From Gymnothorax reevesii (lineage: Eukaryota > Chordata > Actinopteri > Anguilliformes > Muraenidae): a DNA stretch of 64,000 nt. The DNA lies in contig CM056586.1 in assembly GCA_029721435.1 (NCBI GenBank), positions 71,152,607-71,216,606 of the forward strand, given 5' to 3'. This document shows positions 39,101 to 54,100 of this stretch, one piece after another (the first letter of the stretch is position 1; each line of letters opens with the position of its first letter). Both the position numbers and the translations under genes were made by a program. The notes under the pieces were generated by a model. The model ran no database searches. It saw only the letters and a program-made list of their open reading frames with translations, and was not told the origin of the DNA.

Positions 39101-42100
39101 TTACGGCTCAACAGTGGAGGTAATACAGGCTTCCCCGCCTTCACCTTCTGTCATTTTTAATAGGAAATGCTGCAGGTATTAGATGAAAAATTAAATATTT
39201 TTACCAGTCTTAATTTACAGTCCTAATTTACATAAACATTGCAGTTCGGAGACACTCATATGTTCACTCTGCACTTCTCACGCGATACCAAGAGACATCA
39301 GGTACAATAAAAGATGTTGATGAGATAAAATAAGGCTGGAGGGCGGTGAAAATGCGCACTCTCTGCGTTTATAAGCAGGGAAAACCTTGACTTCGATTCG
39401 CATGACATTTGATGCCGTCGATTCCCAACCCCCTTTTTTTGAAATCTTAGGAGAAATAACTCTCACTCAAATCTGGGCGCCTTATTTGATCAAAAGCTCT
39501 CATGTTTATTCAGCGCAGCCTGGAGCAAAATACATCTGCACGTTCAGTCACTCCAAAAACTGCATTTCCAAACCCCCAGCCCCACACCTGACACACGAGC
39601 CACACGCCGCTCCCTGCTCCCATCAGCCACCTCTGCACTATTAGAGCAGGAAAGGATGCTGCGACACAGAGCCTGATTGTGATTTTCACTCACAAGTTAA
39701 CAGAAAAACCCTTTTTCTCCCTCTTCGCACTTTGAAAAATTCCCTTGGCTTGATAGTCTCAGTGGGGATGTATCTTTTCACTGGACTTACTGTTTAGTTA
39801 TCCGGCATAACCGGGACTCAACTGGATTTTCTAGGCCGGCACTGGTAATTCTGAGATGCTGATTAGAATGGAAGATGACGGGCCTCTGACAGGCTCATAG
39901 CTAAGTTGACCAGAGGTCCACACCGGCAAGGCAACAATTAGCACAGCCTTGGCGGTGATTATAGGGGTTAAGCCAGTTAAAATTTGTCTCTTCATAACTC
40001 TCCATTTATGCAGCAAATACATTATCCAGTTTTTTTTTTCTTAGAATACCATAAACTCATCGCCTTTTCTTTCCCAAAAGATCTTTCATTGGAGCTTCAT
40101 GAGTTTTCTTCATTTGTATGTATTGGTATGAGTGTGAGGAGCGAATATAGTTCTTACGTCCAGAGCCACAGACTGTTTCGCCCACGACTTCTTCACTTGG
40201 TCATACATGATGGTGTTGTTGATGCCGAGGCCGCAGAAGATGACAAAGGCCTGATGAGGAGAAAAAACATTGTGTCTGGGATCTGGGGCATCGAGGGATG
40301 TGAAAAACTGCTTTTCCTCTGTTCATCTGTGACATTTCATCTGCTGCCGGTTTACTGCTCATATGATGTGTATGAATTAGGCAATTAAAAAGCATATATG
40401 GGAATCAACAGGTCAGATTTTGTACCTTCTCATCTTCATTTGTAACAGAGACAATGAGATTCATTTCTTTTCAAGGCCAACATTGACTTCTTTAAACTGC
40501 TATTCCGGTGAAACCAGATCTAAAGCAATAAGAATCTTACTTTAGGGTCGTTATATATTTTAGCCTCATGACTGGTTATACTGTGCATCAACACGAGAAC
40601 TGAAAAGCTGAAATATTTCGTGTAGATTACTCTGACACCTCGGACACACTCCCTCTCTCGCACACACTCACACACACACAATCAATCCTCTGAGATACTG
40701 GACAATAACTGAAAGTTCTCTGTTTCAAAAACCATTTTTCAAGACCACAAAAGCAGAATGAACATGCAAAATGCATGAGATGTAAGTATGTTTGTATGAA
40801 TGTATGTTCCCTTCAGTAATAATGATACCGTTGCTGAATATGAACATAAGTCGTTACGAAAACTGCCATCTCTTGATCCTACTGATATATAGTCATTTTA
40901 CATTTTATCAAGCATATAACCTGTAATTAAAATGCAATCATCAAAATGGAAAAAAAATATTGAAACAGCTCCTGCTTGTGTTTAGGTTTCCTTTGCTTTT
41001 GCTGAGACTGTATCTCTGCACTCAGATATGTTGTTGCTCGTACAGATTTCCAGGTCTCCATCTCTACCCCCTCTTCTCACCCTCAGGCTGTTTCTGTGAG
41101 CGGATGAAACATGTGCTCTCAGGGTTTTACAGCCACAACCCTGTCCAAATCTCTCAACCAATAAAATGCCAGGTGTAGCCTTGACCAATGAAATTATCCC
41201 TGCCCCACTGTGGGTACGTTCGCTCTACAGTTTAATTTTTAACCGGGTTCATCTGCTACTGCCCTCCGAACTTCGTACATATGCACTTCCCTCGCTTCCT
41301 TTACGATTTTTGGAATAAAAGGACAGTTGCTGTATTCATACAATTGAGCGAGTACTTTTTCTTTTACGATAATAGCTATAATAGCAGCCGCATAGCACAC
41401 CATTCTCCAGTCGGAGCGCCACAGACACTATGAGCGATTTTGTGGGAGAATCGTAATGGTGCACTGGGCTGAGAGAGGAGCAGGAGCCATCCTGTTCCAG
41501 GCATCATGCCAGTTCATAAAAAATACATGTTTAATCCATAGCTCAATGATTTTAAAGAAATCAACATCGTGGCCGAGTGTTTTTTTCTGTGAATACCCTG
41601 TAGTTTTTCAGGCACTGTAGCCTATCAGTATCTTGGTAAAAAGAAATATAGAAATATTCATGAGCTAGTATTTTGCCTGAAAAAAAAGCAATTCTAAACC
41701 GCCCCCCCACCTCTCTTTAATGTTTCGGCACAAATTAGCTGATAATAGATGCCTAAATCTTCATCGGTGCTAAATTGATGTTGTACCTATAATACCTGTT
41801 GGATGTGAATGTTTTTTGAATATTCAAGACTAGGTGCTGCTCAAGTACTGTTAGGAATATCAAGCTTATAAGTCCAGCCACGGTGTCGTAGGTCTTGTAG
41901 TCAGGCCGTCCCATCCGAGCCTCATGTGCAACTAGCTTGACTGATTCAGTACAAGTGTTTTCCTGAATGCTTCAAAATACACTGCCTGACCAAAACATAA
42001 ATGGATATTTGGATTTTGGAAAGCAAATACTAAAGATCCTATGATTGAATCATAATTGTTGTGATTCATATTTTTCAGCGGGAAACAACTCTTTTAACTG

Positions 42101-45100
42101 TGACTGATGCGGTGCATAGCTTTTCTTTTCTTAAACAACCGCGTTGGAAGAAAAATCCCATAGTCATGGAAAAGATGCTATCGAGTTTCAAGAGGGAAAC
42201 ACTATCAGCCGGCATCTACCAAAGATAACAGCGAAGGATATTGCTGAAATCATTTGAATCGTAAAACTATACTCACTCACATAACTATGATGTGATATAA
42301 ATTAGGGGTTTTAGCTTACAATATTGTCACATCCCGAGTGTTTAATTGTTTTTCCCTGAGTTAATACGTTTTCCTGCAATCTAGTTGTTCTGGTCAGTTT
42401 GAGTGTTTTGTTGATTGATTCTTGTAAATTAATTGTTGTCTTGTTCAGCACCTCTCCTCTTGTGTTCCGGTCCCGCGCTCTGCACACCAGCGCCTCCTCA
42501 TGTTCACTGTCGTCTTGTGAATTTTAGTGCCAGTTCCCCGTCTCCTCAGGTGGATTGTTGCATTGTGCCTGTGTCAAGCGTCCTCTGTCTTTGGAGAATA
42601 ACTAACTAAAATATTTGTTAGAGGGATTTTTTTCAGAGTCTGTGGTCCCGGAGAGAAACAGCTTCTTTCCTGTTCCTGTTGGAAGGTGCGCACCCGTCCT
42701 GTGTGCCCTTGTTCCTTTGACCTGCCATTCCTGTTACTCAGGCCGGTTGGCCACGAGTCTAAGGTTTTTTTTTTTGGGAGGAGTCGCAATTGTCCTGCTC
42801 ATGCGGTTTCGCGATTGGCCCGGGCCTAGACCCGGCCCGAGTGCAGTCTCTGAGGAGCCTTCAAATAAGCGCCAACAATTGCCAACATATACTTCTGTGC
42901 CATCACCTGACCACAATCTGTCCCGTCTTTACTCTGCAACTTGAAAGCCCTTTAACTTTCCATTCAGTTTTGCCAGTGAAGACCCATTTCAGCATCATCA
43001 TCATCATCATCATCACTGATCATCACCATTATCATCATCACTGATCATCACCACTGATCTGCATTTAGTTTTATCCTGCTGTTCATGACATAATAGCAGT
43101 TGGGTGCTGGAAACTGTTCAAGGGAATTTGACCGTTGGAACTGATGGATTCGGAGAATAAACAATTCACTCAATCCTCAAATCCTGAGAAATAGATAGTG
43201 GTAAAAACGTGTATTTCTATTTAAACACAATAACACATTGGAAACCTTCTCGGTGATCTTATGGTGATTTGCAGATTTTAGCATGTTCATTAGATTTCTC
43301 GGAAGATGTATCCCAGAAAGTATTTCACGTGTCATGACAGAAAGGTGAGGCACGTGGGATCCCAGACGAGAGAGCGTGGAGGATGGGAGAGAATGTCGTA
43401 CCTCAAAGAGCCTCTGGTCTGCATCATCAAATGGTTTCCCATCTAGCCTGTTCAGCACCTGAGCCACTCCTGTATGGGACACACAGACAGGAAATAAGGT
43501 GGAACTCTGTGCATATAACGTCACACTCATCAAAGCACTTTCTGACCTGTTGAGGGAGTGTTCATGACCGTAATTCTCCCCAGACAAGCTAGATTTTACT
43601 ACGGCATCATTCTCAGTGGATTTGCATACAGACGGTGACATTTCCCAGCAACTTTTCAAACATGGACACATTTCACTAACACTGTAATCCAGGAGACTCA
43701 CAGAGGCTAATGGTGTTTAGATCATGTGACTGGGCTGGCCAATCCGCCTTTTTGTAATTTCCTTTCCTGAAAAATCCCAGCAGAGTTTTGATTTACGATG
43801 AGGGTTACTGTCTTCCATTCAACCTTTGTGAAAATCACAGGTGATTTCAATCTTTTGATTGGTACTTTATGCTCAAAATATCAAGATTACAATGTGAAAT
43901 CTTATAATAAAGTATTTTCAATACAAATAATAAATATACACCGCATTAAATTGGCTGACAACTATATTAATCCAAATTACACCACTGCAGTATTGACAAA
44001 TACACTAAGCCACACATTTAGCAGCAATTGCCATCAGTCTGATAGCTGTCTGATGAGATGTAAAAGGGTGAATCGTCTTTCAATGGAGACTCATTAAATA
44101 AGACAAACCTGGAAACACAACACAAGATCACCAAAAATTAGGGCAGACCGGGGTTGGATGGCCCTGCGGTTCACTGACAAAGGGCTTTTTGCAGGCAAGA
44201 TTCTGAACAGGTTTTAACTTCTAACATTAATATGAGAAAAAGTTACCCACTCAAACATTGAACCCAACCAACCCCATCATATATCGTCACTGGATTGTTT
44301 GTGTAAAGATGTAAGAGTTGGTTGGCACAAAAATATTTTTCAGTAAATAGAAATTTTTTGATACATCAGTTACTTTTTTACTTAGCAGAAATTTAATTTC
44401 CCTCAAGAAATGCATGCGAGTCTGATTGTGTGCGCCCTCAAACTGTACTCAAAATGGCGAAGCCAATCTAACTAAGTCATATAACTGGACCTCCCACACC
44501 GACCTGGTAACTTTTAAACATGCAAGAGCATATGAGCATTGTGTGTGTATTTGAGACAAAATAAATTAATGTGAGTGCTAAAAATATGTGCATTTGAGAG
44601 CTAAAACTAACATGTACGTGCTAAAACTATTGTGAGAGAACTAAACCTGAGTATGTGAGAGCTAAATCTTTATGTGACAGCTAAAAATAGTCTGTGAGAG
44701 TTAAAACTTGTGCATCAGAGTGGTAATACGCTAGAGACTTTTCATTTGAGAAATTCAAAAAAGTGATAAAGCGTTTGGAAGCCGTGGCTGCATACGTTAA
44801 AAATAATATTGTCAAAATATTTTCTTCTGAATGTGTTCAACACATCACTGTATGATGATTTTATTGTCTATAATATCATATATTTTTCTGATTTTATGAC
44901 AGTACTATGTTTGTTAACCGTGCACCATCGCAAATCAGATTGAGGTCTCAGTGGGTTTCCCTTTTTAATTAAAAGTTTAAATAAAAAAAAATAATAAAAC
45001 GATGTTGTCTGAATGAGCAGTCACATTGTGGCTAAATGTTGCCTTGTCCACAATGGGCCCTAATTTGAACGTTACTTGTCATATACAATGTTTTTACCTC

Positions 45101-48100
45101 ATGCATGTATGTGAGTGTCATGGTGTTGGCCTGCAGGCCCCTCCCCCTGCAGCATTCTTCCCCTCCACCTTAATGGGCAACAGGTGTGGCTCGTTAAGGT
45201 GGAGGTGAAGTGTTAGTATTTAAGGGTTGGCTGCACCTTACTGTGGTGCAGCAGTATTCTGGTTCTGTTCCTGGAGCTGTATGTTTGTGCTGCTGCACCC
45301 CTCTGGAGTTTTAATGCAATTTAAATTAAAAGATTTTTATATTTTACGCAGCCTGTGCGTTTGGGTCCCTAATCCTGCTTTTGGGTACATGGTCCCTGTG
45401 CCCGCCGCCTTCATTCCTTCTGCTGGCGGGGGCTAAACCATGACAGTGAGAGGCCACTGCATTAGTGACAGTGAGACTGTAACAGTTGTATGAGAGAGTT
45501 AAGAATGAGTTAATGTGAGAATTTTACATGCATGCGACGGTAAGTATGAATAATATCTCAAAAGTCTCCTCATAAATCACACGTGGGCTGTCATGTGCAC
45601 ACTCACTCACGTAAGCAGGATGACGCACTTAACTGCACTTAAACGTATCTAAACTCACTCCTGTGCTGCTAATCATGTGTGAGAACACTGTAGCACTGGT
45701 TCAAATGTTGCCACTATAAAACACAACCACACATGCTCATGTACACACTCAAACACAAACGTGCAAACTCACTCCTCGGTCAACAGAACTCACAGCTCCC
45801 AGCAAACCATCACAAGCACTCTCCTCAGAATCGCAGCTGGAAATATTCATACCGGCCGTTGAGAGCCAGCCAGCCCATAAATGATTGACCACCATCGCAG
45901 TGCAGTGAGAGGCGAGGAAAGTAATGTAGCCGAAGGTGTGAATACCTCCACTCGTCAGCTTGAGCTGACAACACAGCGTACTCTATCCACTCTATTTATA
46001 AGCACCGCTTGCTTACCAGATGCCTTGCAAAGCCGTTTTTCAAAAAGTAAGACGAGCCTTGTGATGCCTCTCCCTCAATGAAAAAAAAAGCCTCGCAGCT
46101 GTATGTACAAGACCTGTGTTTCATTAACTGTCGCGACCCGTGATCCCCAGGACCAGTGACAGCATAGCTAATGTCCAAGCAAAGATGCTGAGTGAAGAGA
46201 TGGTGGAAAAACTTACCGATTATTTGGTGGCTGCTGTTCCATATCGGCACACAGAGCACCGAGCGGATGTGAAATCCAGAGAACTGGTCAGCCTGCGAAC
46301 AGATTGGGGAAGGTTGGGTCTGGGTGCTGCAGAGGTTTGATTTTTACAACTCCATTTATCTTCAGGCAGTTATTCTTTCTTTTGATTTCTATCTTTTTAT
46401 TTGTGGTCATTTTTATCCCAAACACTCTGAGCTGTAACACCTTTTAGGCAAAAATAAATTCTACAGGGGATTTTTCAGTGAAAATTTATCGTCTTTATTT
46501 AGCCGATTAACATGGTGACAAAACAAAAAAAAACAAATCTGTTGGAAATTTTTTGAGAAAATTAGATTTTTTTGAAATTTGCCATTTTGACTTATTGCAG
46601 GGTAAATGATGATCTCCAAAATGCCTCATTCACTTATCTGGGAGGATCATGTCCTTACGTTCTGCGATGCTACATGCAGCTGTGCGTCAGTATGACCTCA
46701 AAATTTCACATCAGAGACCACCTGAGAGCCTCCTGTCATCAGTACAACTGTGGTCCAGTCCGGTTCTGTGAACGGGCTTTCAGAGCGGTACATGCTGACT
46801 TTGCCAGGTTTTGGGGCCATCGCTATGTTAAGCACAAAGGAAACAAACTCTTCGGTCAAAGACTAAGACAAACTGAAAAGGAGTCCAGTGCCTCACATGT
46901 GTGAGTGTTTCATTGAAGTGAACGAGACATTTTAGAAAACATTTTGGACAAGATTCCGGAGTCAGTTTTTAATTTTAGTTTGTTGTCATTGCAATAAGCT
47001 CATATTTACTTAAATTTGAAAAAAACGGTAATTTGTTGCCATGGCTAAACTTTGGCAAATAAGATACAAATTGCTTTTTATCGGCGTGAAAGAGCCGTGT
47101 TGTGCTAAAGAAGAATCTTCCAGCGAATTCTTTGACCATCAGTCACCTCGCAATATGTTAAGATTGGAAAATTTAAAAAAATCTAATTTTCTCTAAAAAT
47201 TCCCAACAAATTTTTTTTTTGTTTTTTTCCACCATGTTAATCAGCAAAGTAAAGACAATGCATTTTCACTGAAAAATCCCCTGTAGAATTTATTTTAACC
47301 TAAAAGAAGTTAAAGCTCAGGGTGCATAATTATGAAAATAAACTGAAATGATTTTAAATTCTAAATAGCAAAAATGTTTTGCTTCATTGAAGCCATTTTC
47401 CCAGTGTCTGTGACACTCAAACCCTGAGGTATGAAGCCTTGGACAGGGGTCATGTACACACAGGCAAGGACTGTGCAGATTCAGCATCTGCACAAGGACA
47501 TTAAGGAATAAAATTGCTTTCAACTGACGAGAGCAGTGCCCTTATTACAATATGAGCTCAATCAATTCCCTCAGGTAAGTTTTGAAAACTGTACAAATTG
47601 CATTTTTATTTTTTATTTTTATATTTATTTTTTAATTCGCCTGGTAGGGTAATCCTCTAATAGCAGAAAAAAGCCATTTTTTGGTAAAACTCATCACAGT
47701 CATTAGTCAGTAAATAAGTGAGGGAAAAGATAAGCAATTGATTTGTCAATTTGCCATGAAATTAGACTCATTCTAATTTCATTCCAGTCACTGAAAAGGT
47801 TTAACAATAATTTATTCACTCATTCATAGCAGAGGTAACTAACCCTGGATCTGCAGGACTGCAGTGTGAACGGCTTTTTGTTTTGTGTAGCTTAGCTTGT
47901 CTAATTGGAGACTCCAAATTGCGCATAAGAGGGTAGACCTCAATGGTTTGTATGAAGCGTGACTGAACAGCCTTACAGAAGAACTGAATTGTCTTTAAAA
48001 ATGTAATAAATAAATAAACTACAACGTCATGAGTGTGGTTTTCAAGAAAATATCCCAGCACAAAGGGTAAATCCATTTTGAAGAAAATGATGTGTTGTAA

Positions 48101-51100
48101 TTTCATCTGAGGTTGAGATGGTGCAGGGGTCTCCATCTCTGATCCTGCAGAGGTACCATCCTGTGCGTTTCTGCACCAACTCCCATTCAGCTCACCTGAT
48201 TCGGCTAATTAGCAGCCCGTCAAGATCAATAATTGGGAAATAAGGTGTGTTTGCTTTGGTTGGAGCAAAATCCTTCCGAATAGTAGCTCTCAAGGAAGAG
48301 GTTTGGAGAACCCTGATATAGTGCATATGTTGGTAATAATATGCAAAATACACCACATGATCTGCACAAGGATGACACCTGAGACTTTAAATATCCCCGC
48401 AGTTTTAGGAAGACCAGCCTACCTCCGCATCAAAGCGTGGGTCTTGATAAGCATCGCTGATATTCACAGGAAGACCGGTAGAAGCTACAAGCTCAGCAAT
48501 GCTGTTGTTGATGAGCCAGTCGGAATATGAAGATTTCTCCATGCTGTCTTTGAAACTGGGACACGAAACATAATCAAAAAACAGAGGTTAACAAATTTCA
48601 GTGGTGTTCCAGGGTTAGAATGGGCTCTCCTGTCCTGACTGATCAGCAGCTACAAATCCATTAACACAACAGGGAGCACAAGGGCGCACAGAAGCTCTTC
48701 TTTCGGTTCAGAACAGGCCCGGCACAAGAACAGGGAACTGGGGGGCACAGACACATCCCTTTATGACAAGAATTAGTCCTGACAAGGTCATTTTCCTTCA
48801 CTGACGCGTTTTCCAATTATCGTAATTGGCATCTGAACAGGTGTTGCTTGTTCTCCCCGATTACGTAAGACGACAATCACTCATCTGGACGCGTATTTGC
48901 TGTATTTATATCAATGTTATTCAAAAATGCATACCTGCGCAAATAGCTTGAGCTGCAGACTTTTTATAGCCTATTTAACTGCCGAGTGCCACCTTTTCTT
49001 ATCAACCCACGCAATACCGAGAGTGAAAGGCGATATTTCATTGGGATGCGGGCCAGTTCAATCAACGCAAAGCACTGGCCTGTTATTGAGTAAACTATTT
49101 TTCTGTACAGAATTTAGCCCATGATTTCATCGCTGTTAGATGCATATGGAAGGAAACCGTGTCTTCAGTTGCCAATTACGATAATTGGAAAGCGTGTCAA
49201 TAAAGGAAAATGATTGAGAACTTGCCAGGACTAATTCTTGTCATAAAGGGACGTGTCTGCCCCCCCCCCAATTCCCTGTTCTAGCGCCGGGCCTGTGAAG
49301 TTCAGACCAGACAGGATAGCCTTTGTAACAACTGTACATCGATGAGCCTTGGGCACCCAGTGCCCCGTCATCATTTCATAGTCTTTCCCTCCTTGGAGGA
49401 CTGTCGGTAAGCAATCACCACTGCTGACAGGAAGGACCCCGAGGCACTTCACTGACGCTCAGACCCACTTGTCTGGCCATAAAGATTTGGCCCCTGTCAA
49501 AGCCCCACAGGTCCCATTTTTTTCCTTGTCCAACACAGCGACTATAAGAACCAGCTGTTCAGTGACCGTCTAAGGTCTGTCTCCTGACCTTCACGCGCTC
49601 CTTTGTCGTGAGATAGTCAACATTATTTGCTTCATCTGTGGGTGGTTTTAATGTTTTGGCTCATTGGTGTGTGTCATTTACAATAATTACTGGACATGAT
49701 GTCTTTCCACAGCACTGTCTGCTATCATCTGCCATTTGAATATTTAATATTTTTTCCTATTTAATAATCACTGTCTGGAGTACACTTTCTTTATGTTGCC
49801 ATTTCTGCACATTTGCGCAGCATGAACAGTCGGTTAAAGAATTATTGGCTCACCTGACTGGAAATGCGCAAAAGATGTTTATAAACAAATATAACCAGCA
49901 ATACTATGATGCATATTGCCGGGCACATTTTGCCATCTGTTGGGAACTTGTATATTGAATTCAATTCAAATAATATAATTCAGTCCTTAACCCTTTGAGT
50001 GCTGAATATATTTTCAAGAAATTAAAAATGTAGTTTTCCTGAGCTGTTGAAAACCTATCATGTGGCAACTTCAACAACTTGACTGGTTTTCAACAGCATC
50101 TGACTTTGATATCTTCCGTCATTGGGCAACAGTTGCCCACGGTGCTGAGAGGGTTAAAGGTACACTGCATAGGATTTTCTTTAAAAAATGTAAAGACTGA
50201 TATAAAGGAAAATCCCCCTAAACCATCACTTATGACCACTGGAAGTGTGTGGCAGCATTTGTATCTCCAAAGACCAGCAGTTTGCCTGTATTTTGTTATT
50301 TTACTTTATAAGGGACTTTTCTGGGCCTCAAACTTTGGGCTGCAGCTGTGTGGCCCCCAGCAAATAACAGCACGCAGGGAGCGAGGGCAGGACTCAAGTC
50401 AGGCTGTGGTTGAGACAGGGAGGAGGGGCCAATTTTGAATGTTGTGTTTACATATAACAACGGACAAATCCTACTCTGAATACCTTTACAGGGCAATTCA
50501 TCGCACGCAGAATCAACAAACACTGAAGATGGAAGATTGAGTACAAAACATTTTGTCCAACATCCTGACACCCACATTTTAAAAGCAGATGCTAAGTAGT
50601 GATAATCAATGATAATAATAAATAAAACATAATGCTTTGGCGTGGTATGAAAAGTGCTCATATGTTTTAACTGCAACAAAGAAGACATGCAGGTCTGCAT
50701 AACTCAGAGGTTTTTCAGGATGGGAAACGATCCGTGCAACCTGAAGGCCAGGTCAGGGAAGTCCCAGCCATCACTGAGTGTACGTATTGCAGGCATGGTG
50801 AGTGATATAATTAGACTGATAGTCTGTAGATTCAAATATCCTTGTGATGAGGGTGAGCAAGGGAATATCAAATTTGACACGCAGCAATGTCCGGTTTTCC
50901 AAATGTAGTCGGGACAGTTGACTGTTCTCATATTTCCACTAGAGAACTCAGCCAGGAGCCCATCTGAGCACACAAGGATCCCTGACATACATTCACTTCC
51001 ACTGTTCAGCTCCTCAATCATAGCCGCTCAAGAACAGCCTTCTCTACTTCCCAGTGAAGGATATACATACGCATGGTATCCACATGTAGCTGAATGCAGC

Positions 51101-54100
51101 ACAGCTTTACTCCAACAACACCTCTAAAAACATTAAATGTTTCATAATTACCGCATACATAGCAATGACTTAAAAGGAACACAGTGGGCAGCTTCATTGT
51201 GTAATTGTCCTCGCTCATTCATGTCAGCACACGGCACGAGCTTGTAGTTACGGCTTTCGATTTCTGCGTTCCGTTTCTTTCTCCATACCTACAAAAATGT
51301 ACTGATGCCTCCAGTGTATAGTTTTCAAAACAAATCAGAACATTTTTCACCCCTCAGTATTGAAGTTTAATTTGAATGTGATATTGTATACTGTAATTCA
51401 AATGAAATCTCACATTGCCAGCTCAGTGGCTGAATAGGTGCTGTCGAGAGGCACTGGGTTACAGGATAAATTTCACCCCAGACTGGTGCTGGCAGGACAG
51501 AAGCGCACTTCGCTATAATTCTCCCTCAGAGGAAGGCAATTCATAGGTGCTATAAACGAAGATCTTAAGCAAGGCATTTAACTCCATTCAGTCATAGTAT
51601 TTTAATGAAACACATAAATCTCTTGCTGACTGTTTTGCAGACAACCTGAAGGGTTATAATCAGTGCCGCTTATTTTAACATTTCTACAGCAGCCTTTATT
51701 TTATTGAGAAAAATTTTGAAGAGGGAGAGAAATAGATCGAGAAAATGATTCCCAGCTCCGAGTTGGCTCACATTTCATTTCCAGGAGATGGATATGCAAT
51801 TAGCGTCACTTGATAGTTCACTAATTACCAAATTATTCGGTGAAGATGTGTTTTTAATTGCCCCAGCTCTTACTTCTGCAGATAAATGCGCGTTTCGCTA
51901 ATGGCACGTGCCATGAGACTGCACCTGAATAAATATTTAATTTTTATAGCATTCATTAGCAGATGTCTGCATCATAATCAGATTTTTGCCGTTTTTACTG
52001 CGGCATGTAAACCCTACAGGCAGGGATGGTGCCAAAATCCTGCAGAGCATAACAGTGGAACACCGCCGAGATCTTGCTGTCGATGACGAACTTGTTAATT
52101 CATTATTATTGGCTGTCTTGTTTGCGCTGAGTTCGCCCTTGTTATTTATAGGACACAGCTTAATTCAGGTGTGACCATGCTCAGTTCGACTGAGTTTTCA
52201 TAACCAGGCGGGTAAAGGCTCAGGCCGCTCTAGTCCCACCGAGCCACAGAGCAATGAAGCAGAAGAATTTGCTTGGCATTTGCGTCAGAGAGAAGCAGCG
52301 GGTGTGAAAAGGTTCTCAGAAGCACGATTGGCCTACTTTTACCGTGGACACTTACAGCTGCCAGTTGTTGAACTAGCAGCGCATGGGAAGGGTAAACTGA
52401 GAAGACCTGCAAGTGACTTATGATAATAGCTTTGAATCCCTCTCTTATCACATGAATACAGACAGGTCGGGAGGTATTTGAGCAAACACACTAAATTCCT
52501 TCATCGTTGAGCATGATTTCAAAGTACCCAGACTTGAATCCCACCCTAACAAACCTTGATTTCCAACTCAGAGGAAACACATTTTACAGCCATTCACACA
52601 CGGGATCAGTTCATATTCATACTTAGCTTGTTAGTGTCATACATTCACAAAGCAACAGCTGAAACATTAAAGTGTAAAACCTTCTTCTGTTCCTGCAGGA
52701 GACTGTGATAGATCAACGTCCACTGGATCTGCTCAAGAGAGGTAAAGTAGGTGCCTGAACCATATGGGAACACATCAGTAATCATCAGCAAACCCTCTAC
52801 TGACATTCTGTATGGTGCAACAGTAACACTGACCTAAACAGCTGGGCACTGGCTCAGGAGTAGTCATATTTATGATTTCTTTTCATGAAATATTCATATT
52901 CATAATATTCACAACTGTATCTTGAGTAGTGTCATAGCATATTGCTCAGGCAATAGCTCTGACTACATACTCTGTCACTAACAGAGTATAGTCTGCCTTT
53001 ATACTGACCGTACATGTGATTCCTTCTGCATGACTAACCACAGTTACATCTGTGGTATTAAGTATAGTCAGCTGCTTCTATCTGGAATTAGCTAATAGTA
53101 CAAACATGTCCCCATGACTAGCCCATGTTATTTCCCCATGATGGGTTTGATTTTACCAATCGTGTGCGATACATGTAAGGATTATTGCAGCCTCTTTCAC
53201 AATGCATAAATCAGAGTGGGTTTTCTGTTTATATTTAAATATACGGTGTGCACACGTTATGTGATAGTCGCAAGAAGGCGTGAAAAAATGAGTGGCGATC
53301 CGTCAGCAGAGGCTGGTTCAGCTCCAAGAACATGACTGCCACCCTATATCGCATCTCAGCTGCACCCACACATAACTAACATTTCTTTCATAAAGGTGTA
53401 TACGTTTATTTTGTAGACATTAATGAAGCATTTATTTCTTGTGTCATGATTATTTTCAAGAAGTTCTTCAGTCCATTTATGTCATTAGGTCTGGCTGTAT
53501 ACTGTGAAACTTGGCCACTGAGCATTTTTCATATATCTTTGACATAATGTACTTGTAAATCATTTGTGCAAAAAATCAGGCCTCTTTCCTTGTTCTCTCA
53601 CACCATGTGTGCCAACAAGCACGCCCACATGTGCACATGCACAGAACAATCTACTTCCAGAACAAATTTCTATTTTCGAAAATCCAGTTAGATAAGTGTT
53701 TGTTTGTTAAGTAAATTCTATTCTACTAAACCTGGTCATTCTATTTCATTACTAGTTTGATTTAAAGGTTTCACCCAATTGACTTAAATAACTATTGGAT
53801 AAAGGATATAGAATTATTGACACGACCAATGAGGACTGTTCAGACAAAATACATCTTCATCTTTCCTCATATTAACCACACCAGGATAAAAATTAACCAA
53901 AAAAAGTTGTTTTTTTCCCTGTAATGGAGAATGATGCATCGACGAGTCAAGCCAATTAATAAAAATGAGCATTCCAGAAATGGTAGCAAACAAGACCCTG
54001 AGTTAAAAAAAAACTGGTTAATTTTACAATGTCAGAACGTGGCACTTGTCTATTCTGTTTCCGGATGTCAGAATTAGTGACGGACTTGGGACCCAACCTC

